A stretch of 63,938 nucleotides of DNA, from NCBI GenBank assembly GCA_905203765.1, contig CAJKXC010000012.1, positions 1 to 63,938 of the forward strand. The letters are read 5' to 3'. The position numbers and the translations under genes were made by a program. The first letter of the stretch is position 1; every line of letters begins with the position of its first letter. The DNA is from an uncultured Bacteroides sp. Its GTDB lineage: Bacteria; Bacteroidota; Bacteroidia; Bacteroidales; Bacteroidaceae. Below are positions 35,190 through 44,968 of the stretch, piece by piece. The notes beneath the pieces are model-generated. The model saw only the letters and a program-made list of their open reading frames with translations, was not told the origin of the DNA and searched no databases.

Positions 35190-36071
35190 CTACTTTCCGA
35201 AACTGCGAGTCACAAAGGGCAAGCAGGTATAAAGTGCCGAATGCCAATACTCCGAAGTATGCCCGCCATCGCGTACACGAAACTGACAAGGTATACCTGC
35301 GTTGCGCATCGCCTGGAAAAACTCAATGTTACGGTCCAAGAGGAAATCATCGTCGCCGCAGTCCACAAACCATTGCACCGTACGCAGTTTCTCCTTGCGG
35401 GCATCGTCCGCTTCCGCCACATATTTGATACAGTTATGCTCCATCACCGATTTGGTGAGAATCACCATCTTGTCATCCGGGTTTGCCGAGGGATTCTCTG
35501 ACCCTGCAGGGATATTCATCAGTGCACTCATAGCATAGGCGGCACAATACATATCGGGATAGCGCTGCGCATAGCTGGCGGTACCACCACCGCCCATTGA
35601 CAATCCTGCAATGGCACGGTGCTGCTTATCGCCCACCACGCGGTAGGTCTTCTCGATGTAGGGCAAGAATTCCTTGTAGAAGAAGTCCTCATAAGCCCAA
35701 CCCGGCATATTGAAATATCCGTTCCATACCCCAGCATAGATATTCCCACCGGCATTCGGGGAGACGATAATCATCTCGCACGCCTCTCCCGAAGCAACCA
35801 GCTGATCCATCACATCCTTGGCACGCTGGTCATTAAACCAACTGGTATTGACACCCATCATGCCATGCAGCAAGTAAAGAACAGGATACTTCTTGTTTGT
35901 ATCTACATCATAACTTTTAGGCAGATAAATGGTGAAAGCACGGTTCGCCTTCAGCACTTTACTATAAATGCTGTCGGTAACGACTTTGCTTTGAGGTCCC
36001 CAACCCGGAGCCTGGGCATTTGCCACCAGCATCAGGCAGGCGGCGAATAATGAAAGTATAATCTTTTTCAT
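35190..36071 (-). CDS. CE1-type esterase, single domain (esterase c)
   Basis: About 293 residues starting MKKIILSLFAACLMLVANAQ (signal peptide); an ATG 6 bp earlier is possible. It has only the esterase D-like domain, without the N-terminal Ig-like domain of its neighbours. The nucleophile is Ser158 in GLSMGGGG and the catalytic His lies in RDGGHTSEYW. YPVLYLLHGMMG is the oxyanion-hole region. A putative feruloyl or acetyl esterase, exported to the periplasm or beyond. Gaps of 145 bp before and 190 bp after it leave room for internal regulation. Confidence 0.85.
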   Translation of the reverse strand: MKKIILSLFAACLMLVANAQAPGWGPQSKVVTDSIYSKVLKANRAFTIYLPKSYDVDTNKKYPVLYLLHGMMGVNTSWFNDQRAKDVMDQLVASGEACEMIIVSPNAGGNIYAGVWNGYFNMPGWAYEDFFYKEFLPYIEKTYRVVGDKQHRAIAGLSMGGGGTASYAQRYPDMYCAAYAMSALMNIPAGSENPSANPDDKMVILTKSVMEHNCIKYVAEADDARKEKLRTVQWFVDCGDDDFLLDRNIEFFQAMRNAGIPCQFRVRDGGHTSEYWHSALYTCLPFVTRSFGK

Positions 36072-36216
36072 GGTCATGTAAAAGAGAATTGTAGTTTCAT
36101 AGTATTTGCTTGATAAGCAGCAACCTTGGTCTTGCAAAATAAGCAATATATTCTATTATAGCCTACAGTTTGATTGATTTTTTAGTTACCTGTTCTCATT
36201 TTGTTGCGTGTTCTAT

Positions 36217-37602
36217 CTATTTAGATATATCCAAAGTTTGAATATAAGTATCCGCCTTTGTACAAGGTTTCCATTCAGGAAGTCCATCGCCATTCGGATT
36301 GCCATATTTAGCGAAGTTCGTCCAATAGCCTACCATTCGTTCGCTCAGTTCGAAATCAGCCTTTTCCATCGGACGCCAGCATTTGCCCAATGTGCCGAAC
36401 ACATACCACAACTCTGCAGAATGGAAAGCTCCCTTCATGCCGGCAGGCATATCCTCACCCGGCAAGTCGCGACTAAAACGATATACATAGGCAGACTTCC
36501 GTCCCTGCTCTTCAAGCAGCAAACTCCAATCTACAGCGGCTTTCTCCATCACTTCCGGAGCTATATCATCGGATACATAGCCTATCATGTAAGGAATGTC
36601 CAATGCATTGCCTGCCATAGCCACATCATATAACGACGCGGTCAGTAACTGTTTGTCAATACAAGGACTGTAAGGCATGCCCATGAAAGCTTTCGACTTC
36701 TTCATATAAGAAGTTACCACATCCTGAAACTTCTCGGCAGGATAGGCCCGCATTTCTGTAAGGGTCTTGATGCCCGAAGCTTCCCACACTGTTTTTCCCC
36801 ACTCCTCGGCTTCTTTCAGAGTCTTGGTTCTAATGATTCCGTTCAGACCTCCTCCGCTCTGAATGATAGCACGGTTAATATACCCTTTCGATAAAGGAGA
36901 AGATATGAGTGACTGCACGCTACCGGCACCGGCACTTTGTCCAAATACCGTCACATTATCCGGATCACCACCGAAAGCAGCAATATTCTTCTTTACCCAT
37001 TTCAAGGCAGCCAATTGGTCGAACAATCCGTAATTGCCCGACCCCTTTCCGCCATTCTCCGCCGTTAATAAAGGGTGCGCCAAGAAACCACACATACCGA
37101 GGCGATAGTTTATCGTGACAAGCACTACTCCTCTTTTGGCATAGGCATCACCACTGAACTCGATTTCATGCCCGAACCCGTTCTGAAAAGCACCACCGTG
37201 TATCCAGAACATCACTGGCAGTTTGGCATCCGTACCCGCGACCGGTGTCCACACATTCAGATAGAGGCAGTCTTCGCTCATTTCCGGATCACCATCCTGA
37301 TAGAATTCTTTCCAATAAAACGAGCCTTCCGCCTGTCCACCCTGCAAGGAAGCCGCACCAAACTTATCACAGCGGCGCACACCCTGCCACGGCTTCACCG
37401 GCTGCGGCTGCTTCCAACGCAACTCACCTACCGGAGGTGCAGCATATGGAATGCCTTTATACAACGACACACCTTCTGTTTCGACAACACCTTCTAACTG
37501 CCCGCCTTCTACAGTCAGCACCGGTGTATTCTGTGCAACTGAAGGAGAGGATATGGCTAAGAGCAATGCGCTGATAGCAATAATAACAGATTTATTTTGC
37601 AT
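36217..37602 (-). CDS. Carboxylesterase, type B family (carboxylesterase 1)
   Basis: 461 residues with a signal peptide (about 1-24, SSPSVAQ). Type B hallmarks: YKGIPYAAPPVGELRWKQPQPV, EDCLYLNVWTP, the oxyanion motif WIHGGAF and the nucleophile Ser223 in FGQSAGAGS; the catalytic His is probably in GAFHSAELWYVFG. It hydrolyses carboxylic esters; the substrate is unknown. It is very similar to carboxylesterase 3 at 50928-52310 on the far side of the regulator, and 12 bp behind GH3 C. Confidence 0.88.
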   Translation of the reverse strand: MQNKSVIIAISALLLAISSPSVAQNTPVLTVEGGQLEGVVETEGVSLYKGIPYAAPPVGELRWKQPQPVKPWQGVRRCDKFGAASLQGGQAEGSFYWKEFYQDGDPEMSEDCLYLNVWTPVAGTDAKLPVMFWIHGGAFQNGFGHEIEFSGDAYAKRGVVLVTINYRLGMCGFLAHPLLTAENGGKGSGNYGLFDQLAALKWVKKNIAAFGGDPDNVTVFGQSAGAGSVQSLISSPLSKGYINRAIIQSGGGLNGIIRTKTLKEAEEWGKTVWEASGIKTLTEMRAYPAEKFQDVVTSYMKKSKAFMGMPYSPCIDKQLLTASLYDVAMAGNALDIPYMIGYVSDDIAPEVMEKAAVDWSLLLEEQGRKSAYVYRFSRDLPGEDMPAGMKGAFHSAELWYVFGTLGKCWRPMEKADFELSERMVGYWTNFAKYGNPNGDGLPEWKPCTKADTYIQTLDISK

Positions 37603-37614
37603 ATTATATATCGA

Positions 37615-39975
37615 TTATTTTTTTACTAACGAATTTATTTTAATAGCAACCTGCGGCTTCATAGCATTATGAGCTTTCATCTTTTGAGCTTTGCCCACTT
37701 TTTGATCAACGGTACAACGCACGTCGGCCGACGAAGCGGCTACCATCCATTGGTAAGTTCCCTTAGCCAATTCCCACGTACTGCTCTTTTCGTTAAACGA
37801 AGCCATGTCCATCAGTTTCCACGACAAGGTAACCACTTCAGTTTCGCCCGGTTGCAGTAACTTAGTCTTAACAAAAGTCTTCAGTTCTTTTGCAGGTTTT
37901 TCCAGTCCACCTAACGGCGCCTTCACATAGAGTTGCACTGATTCTTTACCGGCACACTTACCTATATTCTCCACAGCCACCTTCATTTCGCAGTTTTCGC
38001 CGTTAATGGTTGATGACACCATTTCAAAGCTGAAGGTTGTATAAGATAAACCGTGACCAAAAGGATAGGACACTTCTTTACCGAAGGTGTCGAAATAACG
38101 ATAACCGACATAAATGCCTTCTTCATAATCCGTAAAGTCAACATTGCGAACCGGTTCCTTCGGCTTCTCTTCCTTTTCCTTCGATTTGAAGTTCATGCCG
38201 CTTCCCATTGCAAACGACGGCATCTTAAACTCATAGTCGTAGGGGAAATTGGCATCGGACGGTGCATCACCATACTTCACGGCAAAGGTCATGGGGAGAC
38301 GGCCCGAAGGATTCACCTTGCCGGTCAGTACATCTGCCACACAGTTTCCGACCTCCTGTCCGGGCTGGAATGCACATATTACAGCATCGACCGTATTCTT
38401 CCAGGAAGCGGTCTCCACCGGACTGCAAATATTCAGCACTACCACTACTTTCTTGTCAGCGGCATGGTAAGCCTCGGTCACCTGTTTGATAAGCGCAACT
38501 TCATTCTCCTTCAAATAGAATTCTTCCACACGTCTATCCGAAGCCTCACCACAAGTACGTCCGAAGGTGAGAATGGCCACGTCGTTATTCTTGACCTGCG
38601 CTGCCAGTTCTTCGGCTGTTGGCACAAACTCGTCAGCACGCTTGGGAGGGACCAGAGAGAAAGGAGGTTTTCCGTTCGGGTAAAGTCGTTTTTGCTCATC
38701 AGCCAAGTGTTTTCTGTATTTCTTTATTAATTCTTTGTCAACCAGGTATCCGGCATTGCGCATGCCTTCCACCAGAGATACAGAATAATACCCCACGCCG
38801 GTGCTACCGAATCCCATACCGGCAGGTACCATATCGTACGAAGTAGTACCATACAAGGCTACGCTTTTTATATCGCCAGCCAAAGGCAGGGTATTCCGGT
38901 TGTCCAACAGTACAATACCTTCAGCACCCACGCTGCGATCTACCTGTGCATGTGCCTTCAGGTCAGTTTCATTGGCATACTTATATCCGGCAAAACTGTG
39001 ACACTTCACCACCAGTTCAAGAACCCGCTTCACGTTGCGATTCAAGACAGCCTCGTCCAGTGTACCGTTTTGCACAGCTTCCAGAATGGCCTTGTACTGG
39101 CGTTCCTGCCCTGGCTGCAACATATCATTGCCGGCCAACATGGAAGTCACGGCGTCTTTTCCGGCATTCCAGTCAGACATGACCACGCCCTTGAATCCCC
39201 ATTCGTCGCGCAGGATGTTTTCCGTCAAGTCTATGTCTTCGCAGGTATATTTCCCATTTACCTTGTTGTAAGCAGTCATGATGCTCCACGGCTGCGATTC
39301 CTTTACGGCAATTTCAAAACCTTTCAGGTAAAGTTCGCGCAAGGGACGTTGTGTCAAGCGAGAATCGTTACTATTACGGTTGGTTTCCTGATTGTTCACA
39401 GCAAAGTGCTTCAGACAAGTTCCTGTACCCTGGCTCTGCACACCATTGATGTAACCTGCAGCCATCTTTCCTGTAACCACCGGATCTTCCGAGTAGTATT
39501 CATGGTTACGCCCGCACAAGGCATTACGCATGAGATTGGCACCCGGAGCCAGCAGCACATCCATGCCGTAGTCCTTGACTTCCTCGCCCAACGCAGCACC
39601 TACCTGAAATGCGGCATCGGGATTAAAAGTAGCAGCCACTGTTGTCCCCGACGGGAACTCAGTTGCATAATAGAAACGACTGTCAAAGTTACGCTTCACG
39701 CTCATCGCCAAACGGTGAGGTCCATCAGCCAAATAAACCGAAGGAATACCCAAGCGGGATATGTCATACGTCCGTCCCGCTGTTCCGGGGAATTTCACAT
39801 CATCGCCCATCGCCATACCGCAACCGATAACCATGTGCACTTTCTCTTCCAGAGTCATTTGTCCTATGACCTCGTCTATATTATCAGCACTCAGTTTCAC
39901 CTGCGCTTGTACAGTAGGAACTGCTAAACAGCATGCGGCAATACCGATACCCACCATTCGAATCACATTTTTCAT
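37615..39975 (-). CDS. Glycoside hydrolase family 3 enzyme (GH3 C)
   Basis: 786 residues with a type I signal peptide (cut near VQAQ, residue 25). The nucleophile is Asp268 in VVMSDWNAGKD, and substrate binding is by KHFAVNNQETNRNSND. The sandwich domain and C-terminal FnIII-like domain (about 670-760) follow. A short Lys-rich insertion (FKSKEKEEKPKEPVRNVDF, near 615-635) lies before the conserved YEEGIYVGYRYFDTF. Probable periplasmic beta-glucosidase or beta-xylosidase acting on imported oligosaccharides. It directly follows susD (43-bp gap). Confidence 0.92.
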   Translation of the reverse strand: MKNVIRMVGIGIAACCLAVPTVQAQVKLSADNIDEVIGQMTLEEKVHMVIGCGMAMGDDVKFPGTAGRTYDISRLGIPSVYLADGPHRLAMSVKRNFDSRFYYATEFPSGTTVAATFNPDAAFQVGAALGEEVKDYGMDVLLAPGANLMRNALCGRNHEYYSEDPVVTGKMAAGYINGVQSQGTGTCLKHFAVNNQETNRNSNDSRLTQRPLRELYLKGFEIAVKESQPWSIMTAYNKVNGKYTCEDIDLTENILRDEWGFKGVVMSDWNAGKDAVTSMLAGNDMLQPGQERQYKAILEAVQNGTLDEAVLNRNVKRVLELVVKCHSFAGYKYANETDLKAHAQVDRSVGAEGIVLLDNRNTLPLAGDIKSVALYGTTSYDMVPAGMGFGSTGVGYYSVSLVEGMRNAGYLVDKELIKKYRKHLADEQKRLYPNGKPPFSLVPPKRADEFVPTAEELAAQVKNNDVAILTFGRTCGEASDRRVEEFYLKENEVALIKQVTEAYHAADKKVVVVLNICSPVETASWKNTVDAVICAFQPGQEVGNCVADVLTGKVNPSGRLPMTFAVKYGDAPSDANFPYDYEFKMPSFAMGSGMNFKSKEKEEKPKEPVRNVDFTDYEEGIYVGYRYFDTFGKEVSYPFGHGLSYTTFSFEMVSSTINGENCEMKVAVENIGKCAGKESVQLYVKAPLGGLEKPAKELKTFVKTKLLQPGETEVVTLSWKLMDMASFNEKSSTWELAKGTYQWMVAASSADVRCTVDQKVGKAQKMKAHNAMKPQVAIKINSLVKK

Positions 39976-40018
39976 ATTTTGTACAGTTTAAAATAATTCA
40001 GATTCATCATATCTTTTT

Positions 40019-41851
40019 TTATTTCCATCCTTCATTCTGCTCCATCGCCGCACCGGTATTCAAATCGATGTAAGTCTGCGGAATAGGCCAATTCTTGAAC
40101 TTGATGGTACGGTCGGTATATTCGGCCCAACGGCGGTTTTCCGGATAGACCTCATCGCCTGGAGCTGCCGTATAAGTGCCATAGTTGAGCAAGCGTGGTT
40201 GCCACTCATCCGTATTCATGCGGAGCAATGTGGCCCAACGGTCTTCCTCAAGCATCAGTTCACGGGCGCGTTCATCCAAAATGACCTGCATATCGATTTT
40301 AGTTGCAGGATTTGCATGAGAACGGGTACGCAATGTATTCAGAGTATTCAATGCATCACCATTCTTGCCGCCACGTAATTGTGCCTCAGCCAGCAGTAGA
40401 TAGGCTTCGCCTGAACGGGCAATGTACTTATTACGGTAGAGCGCGGCACGGGATATAACCCAATACCAGTTCCAATTGGGGTTCACTTCATCCCAGTCCC
40501 AACCGTCCATCGGCGTTTCCTTGTAGAAAATGGGGCAGAACATGGAACCTTCATTAATGGTTTCCTTGTTCAGTTCTTCCCATCCTGCATACTGTTCAAA
40601 AAGAGAATGTTGTTCGTTGGTAACCAAATACTTTGTACGCACGGTGACACCTTCTTTGAAACGGTCGTCTACAGAAGTGCTGAAGTTATGTTCGGCATCC
40701 CAAGCCGTACAGGAAACGAACCAAGTCGGAGGAGTCTGCGCCCAACCTGCACCACCATGTATGAAAGGACTGGCCTCACCACCATACTTTTGGCTGACAT
40801 GTTCACTCCACGGCTTACCTGCCGTTCCGTCATTAATAAGTCTGAAGTCTTGAACTGAGGGAGACAAAGAGAGCGTGATGGAACGTTTGCCATTGTTTCC
40901 GTTAGCAGCAAAAGTATTATAGTCGGGAGCTGCCATAGCAATCCAAATAGCCTCTGTATTGACAGAATTAGTCATGTTGGCCGATACGAACAAGTCAGAG
41001 AAGGCGCTACCTTCTGGTAATGCGTTGTCAATACCGTTTCGCGTACCGCCGGCACCGGGGGCACGCAAACCAAAGCGAGAAGTCATCAGCGGATGTTTGG
41101 CTATGACTTTCTGCGCATAATCGGCGGCTTGTGTAAAGTCATTGGAATCACCACTCTCTACACCACGAGCCAAATAGGCTTCGGCCAAAAACAAAGCAGC
41201 GGCATAGCGGCTGGCACGTCCCGGTTCACCTATGGCAACCGTGGATTCCGGCAAAATGTCATAAGCTGCTTTCATATCATCAATAGCTTTCCCATAAACC
41301 GTTGCACGGGGATCACGCACGTAATCAAATCGGGCTATCTCAGAAAATTCAGCGACATAAGGCACATTGCCGTAATACTCTGCCAAACGGAGATAACTCA
41401 AGCCACGCAAAAATTTGGCTTCGCCTGCTATACGCCCTTTCTCCGCTTCATCAGGCCAGTTGATTTTACTATTGTTTTCTATTTGAAACAAGGCTAGGTT
41501 GCAATAGGAGATAATCTTGTAATAATTGTCCCATACTGCCTTTACATGCCCCATGGTAGATCCCCAAGCTGTCGTATAATTACTATAATGAGTATTAGAG
41601 TACTTATTGTCTAAAATATCGGTTCCCAACTGTTTATAGGAGAACGCATCAGCCCCCATACCTTCCGGGAAGTAATTTGTTTCAAGCTGACTGTAAGCCG
41701 ACAAGACTGTGGCAAGCACCTGATCACTGGTATTGAAAGCATTTTCTATGGTTATCAGATCCTTGGGGTTCTCCTCCAAGAATTCATTGTCTGAAGTACA
41801 AGCAGCCAATAGACCGATTGCACCCAAGAATAATATTTTATTCAGTTTCAT
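40019..41851 (-). CDS. SusD-like glycan-binding lipoprotein (large locus)
   Basis: 610 residues with lipobox GLLAAC (Cys18). SusD/RagB domains: the N-terminal helical part includes IAGEAKFLRGLSYLRLAEYYGNVPYV, and the C-terminal part has AYLLLAEAQLRGG and a final IPQTYIDLNTGAAMEQNEGWK, typical of the family's N-G-W tail. It binds the target glycan at the surface with the SusC-like protein encoded 34 bp upstream. It is longer than the first SusD in the window, mainly in central loops around 280-450. Confidence 0.93.
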   Translation of the reverse strand: MKLNKILFLGAIGLLAACTSDNEFLEENPKDLITIENAFNTSDQVLATVLSAYSQLETNYFPEGMGADAFSYKQLGTDILDNKYSNTHYSNYTTAWGSTMGHVKAVWDNYYKIISYCNLALFQIENNSKINWPDEAEKGRIAGEAKFLRGLSYLRLAEYYGNVPYVAEFSEIARFDYVRDPRATVYGKAIDDMKAAYDILPESTVAIGEPGRASRYAAALFLAEAYLARGVESGDSNDFTQAADYAQKVIAKHPLMTSRFGLRAPGAGGTRNGIDNALPEGSAFSDLFVSANMTNSVNTEAIWIAMAAPDYNTFAANGNNGKRSITLSLSPSVQDFRLINDGTAGKPWSEHVSQKYGGEASPFIHGGAGWAQTPPTWFVSCTAWDAEHNFSTSVDDRFKEGVTVRTKYLVTNEQHSLFEQYAGWEELNKETINEGSMFCPIFYKETPMDGWDWDEVNPNWNWYWVISRAALYRNKYIARSGEAYLLLAEAQLRGGKNGDALNTLNTLRTRSHANPATKIDMQVILDERARELMLEEDRWATLLRMNTDEWQPRLLNYGTYTAAPGDEVYPENRRWAEYTDRTIKFKNWPIPQTYIDLNTGAAMEQNEGWK

Positions 41852-41885
41852 ATATCTTGATATTGGATTGTGTTAGACATAATTA

Positions 41886-44800
41886 TCAGAAAGACAGATT
41901 CAAGGCCAATGTTACGGCGCGCGGCAACGACATGGCAGTAGAGTACATGCTTGATGAGCGAGCTTCAGGGTCGCTCATCTTCCATCCCGGAGCAATGAAG
42001 AACAAGTTGCGGCCGGAAAGCGACACCTTGGCATTCTTGATACCCCACTTAGCTACCAACGAACTGATGTTATAGGAGAGGCTCAAATCCTGCAAACGCA
42101 CATGACCATAGTTGTTGTGGACACTGTAATAATTGCCAGGATTAGTGAAAGCCGGGCTCGGGTACTTAGTACTCTTGTTCTGCGGAGTCCAGAACGGAAC
42201 GTCATATGCGCTCATACTATGGCCGGTATTATACGTTAGATAAGCAAACGTATTATCAGCCAATCCGTAACCGCCACCTCCGAAAATTCCCGTCAGCATA
42301 ATGTAAAGCTGCCAGTTCTTGTAAGTGAAAGTATTGGCCAGATTCATACGAAAGTTTTCCATCGTGTAACCCAAAATTTTCCGATCGCTAGCGGCGGGAT
42401 TCGCCGTTTCGGAACCGTCGGCTGCTACATAAAAAGGCGTACCGTCTTCAGGGTTGATTCGGGATACCTCATAGCCATAGATAGCGCCTAGAGATTTGCC
42501 GATAAAGAAACCATTCGTCAAGTCATCTTGTCCGTCACCGTACAAGTCGACCAATTTGTTGCGGTTCAGCGTGAAAGTCAGGTCGGTATTCCAGCGGAAA
42601 TCTTTCTGCTTAACATTAACGGAAGAAGCGTTAATTTCAATACCCCAGTTGTTCACTTGTCCCATTGTGGCCTTCTGTGTAGTGATGCCGGCACCCATCA
42701 CAGGAATGTTACGGTTAAAGATCTGGTCTGTTGTTTTGGATTTATAGTAGTTGATTTCGAAATGAAGCCGGCGATCCAGCACATCGGTTTCAAAGCCGCC
42801 GTTCCAAGAAACTGTGGTTTGCCAACCCAGTTCCGGATTGCCTAACGTCTTAATAGTCTGTCCCCAATGGATAGATCCGTCATAATAATTAGGTATAGCA
42901 CCGCTCTGTGCCAACGACATGGTAGACAACGTACCGTAAGGTGCCAACGTCTGTGCCCCATTCTTACCCCAAGAAAGTTTCAACTTCAAATTATTCAGCC
43001 AGTTCTTGTAGGGTTCCATGAATTTTTCATTAGAAATGGTCCAAGCAGCACCGAATGCCGGGAAATATCCCCATCTATGATCCCTTCCGAAAACGGAAGA
43101 ACCATCACGGCGGATTGATCCGTTCAAGTGATAAGTATCCTTGTACGACCACATTAAACGGGCCAAATAACCCACATCGTTGTGAAGGGTATAAGTAGGA
43201 TTGGTAATGGTCTGAATAGCTGCATCGCCCAAACCATGCCAGCCTTTCAAAGTATTACCTGCATTAGCAAAATTTTTGCCGGTATAGCTTTGCGCAATGG
43301 TTTCATTACTGTCACGGGTGTAAACCAACGATGCGCTGACATAATGATCGCCGAAAGCTTTGGAATAGGAAAGGATGTAGTCCATCACCCAACTGATAGT
43401 CTGAGTAGATGCAATAGTGCCGTTAGCCTCCTTCAAATTAAGATAAGAACCACTGTATCCTACACCGTCCCAGTCGCCTGCAATATTGGTGGGAAAGAAG
43501 CTTTCATGCTCGAAACTCTTATTATTAAGGTCGATACGAGTGTATGAAGCATTCATACGGAAATTCAATCCCTCTACCCAAGGAATATTGACACTTAAAA
43601 AGCCACCGAGATTCAAGTTGGAACGACGATTGTCCCGTTCTTTACCTGTAGTGAAGAGACCGTTTTGTCCAGCTTCATCCTGTCCATCGTAGTATTTGCG
43701 CGGAGTACCGTCGGGCAGGAAGGGTTCTCCGTATGGGGTTGCCCGTGAACTAGATAAGCTGACCGGTACTTCATCGTTGATGGTATTGGTGAAGTTGACA
43801 TTCGCACCAATTTCCAACCAAGAAGTAATTTTGGAACTGGTATTCATAGTCAATGTATTACGTTCAAAGCTGTTCCCAACCAACATACCACGTTGTCCCG
43901 AATGTCCGACCCCGACATAATAGTTGAATTTCTCACCTGCTCCCGATATACTGGCATTGTAATTCTGCGTATAACCTGTACGGGTAGCCAAATCAAACCA
44001 ATCGGTTTCTTTGCCCTTTTTATAGTTCTCCAGTTCAAACGGCGTCATGAATGCTGTACTGGTCAGATCTTCCGTACCATTCTTGATATTTTTATAAACG
44101 ATATAATCCTCACCGCTCAAGTTTTTCGGTTTATAAGTCGGTGTAGAGAACTGGTGGGAAGTGGAAAAAGTCACCATGGGCTTTCCTTCCTTTCCTTTCT
44201 TGGTCGTTACCATAATGACACCTTGCGCAGCTTTCGAACCGTAAGCGGCCAAAGAGGTGGCATCTTTCAGTACACTGATATTTTCGATAGTTGTCGGATC
44301 AATATCATTCAACTCACCGGAGAAAATAACACCATTCAAAATGATAAGAGGTTCCTCAGTCGTGCTGTTGATACTCTTCTTGCCACGTACTAAAATACTG
44401 GAAGAAGTACCCACTTCGCCTGCCTCGGCTCCCAGAATGACACCACTCAAACGACCGCGTAACAAGTCAGCTGCAGAGCTGAGGTTCAAATCGGCTACCG
44501 GGGAATCGGACATCTTCACCATATCTACCGAACCGGTGAAGTTCTTGGCCTTCGTCGTACCGTAACCTATCACCACAACCTCGTCCAGTAATTTGGTGTC
44601 TTCTTTCAACACAACATTCATTGTTCCGTTTTTTGCCTTCAATTCTTGAGATAAATATCCCACATACGAAAACACCAACGTAGCACCCTCTTTGACGGAA
44701 AGCGAGTAGTTACCGTCAAAATCGGTTACAACCCCATTGGTCGTACCTTTCTCCAAGACACTTACACCAATCATAGTCTCATCCAAGACATCGGTCACTC

Positions 44801-44912
44801 TACCGGACACCTTTATCTGGCCTTGTGCCAGTAGGAAAGGTATCCCAGCCAAAAGGAAAAGCGCTGACACCGCCAGCCTTTTCATTACATCTTTTTTCAT
44901 AATGCTTCTCAT
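41886..44912 (-). CDS. SusC-like TonB-dependent transporter (large locus)
   Basis: 1008 residues: signal peptide (about 1-30, ending FLLAQ; an ATG at 44900 is an alternative start), regulatory-like domain (about 32-110, GRVTDVLDETMIGVSVLEKGTTNGVVTD), DEVVVIGYGT, plug domain with PLIILNGVIFSGELNDIDPTTIENISVLKDATSLAAYGS, and the barrel ending ALNLSF. It imports the glycan fragments handed over by the SusD-like partner. It lies 56 bp behind carboxylesterase 2, too close for a long promoter region, so the operon probably starts upstream of that esterase. Confidence 0.94.
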   Translation of the reverse strand: MRSIMKKDVMKRLAVSALFLLAGIPFLLAQGQIKVSGRVTDVLDETMIGVSVLEKGTTNGVVTDFDGNYSLSVKEGATLVFSYVGYLSQELKAKNGTMNVVLKEDTKLLDEVVVIGYGTTKAKNFTGSVDMVKMSDSPVADLNLSSAADLLRGRLSGVILGAEAGEVGTSSSILVRGKKSINSTTEEPLIILNGVIFSGELNDIDPTTIENISVLKDATSLAAYGSKAAQGVIMVTTKKGKEGKPMVTFSTSHQFSTPTYKPKNLSGEDYIVYKNIKNGTEDLTSTAFMTPFELENYKKGKETDWFDLATRTGYTQNYNASISGAGEKFNYYVGVGHSGQRGMLVGNSFERNTLTMNTSSKITSWLEIGANVNFTNTINDEVPVSLSSSRATPYGEPFLPDGTPRKYYDGQDEAGQNGLFTTGKERDNRRSNLNLGGFLSVNIPWVEGLNFRMNASYTRIDLNNKSFEHESFFPTNIAGDWDGVGYSGSYLNLKEANGTIASTQTISWVMDYILSYSKAFGDHYVSASLVYTRDSNETIAQSYTGKNFANAGNTLKGWHGLGDAAIQTITNPTYTLHNDVGYLARLMWSYKDTYHLNGSIRRDGSSVFGRDHRWGYFPAFGAAWTISNEKFMEPYKNWLNNLKLKLSWGKNGAQTLAPYGTLSTMSLAQSGAIPNYYDGSIHWGQTIKTLGNPELGWQTTVSWNGGFETDVLDRRLHFEINYYKSKTTDQIFNRNIPVMGAGITTQKATMGQVNNWGIEINASSVNVKQKDFRWNTDLTFTLNRNKLVDLYGDGQDDLTNGFFIGKSLGAIYGYEVSRINPEDGTPFYVAADGSETANPAASDRKILGYTMENFRMNLANTFTYKNWQLYIMLTGIFGGGGYGLADNTFAYLTYNTGHSMSAYDVPFWTPQNKSTKYPSPAFTNPGNYYSVHNNYGHVRLQDLSLSYNISSLVAKWGIKNAKVSLSGRNLFFIAPGWKMSDPEARSSSMYSTAMSLPRAVTLALNLSF

Positions 44913-44968
44913 TAGTAATTAATCAGGTTATTAATAAAAGGGTTATTTGTTTTTTTATCAAGCCCGCA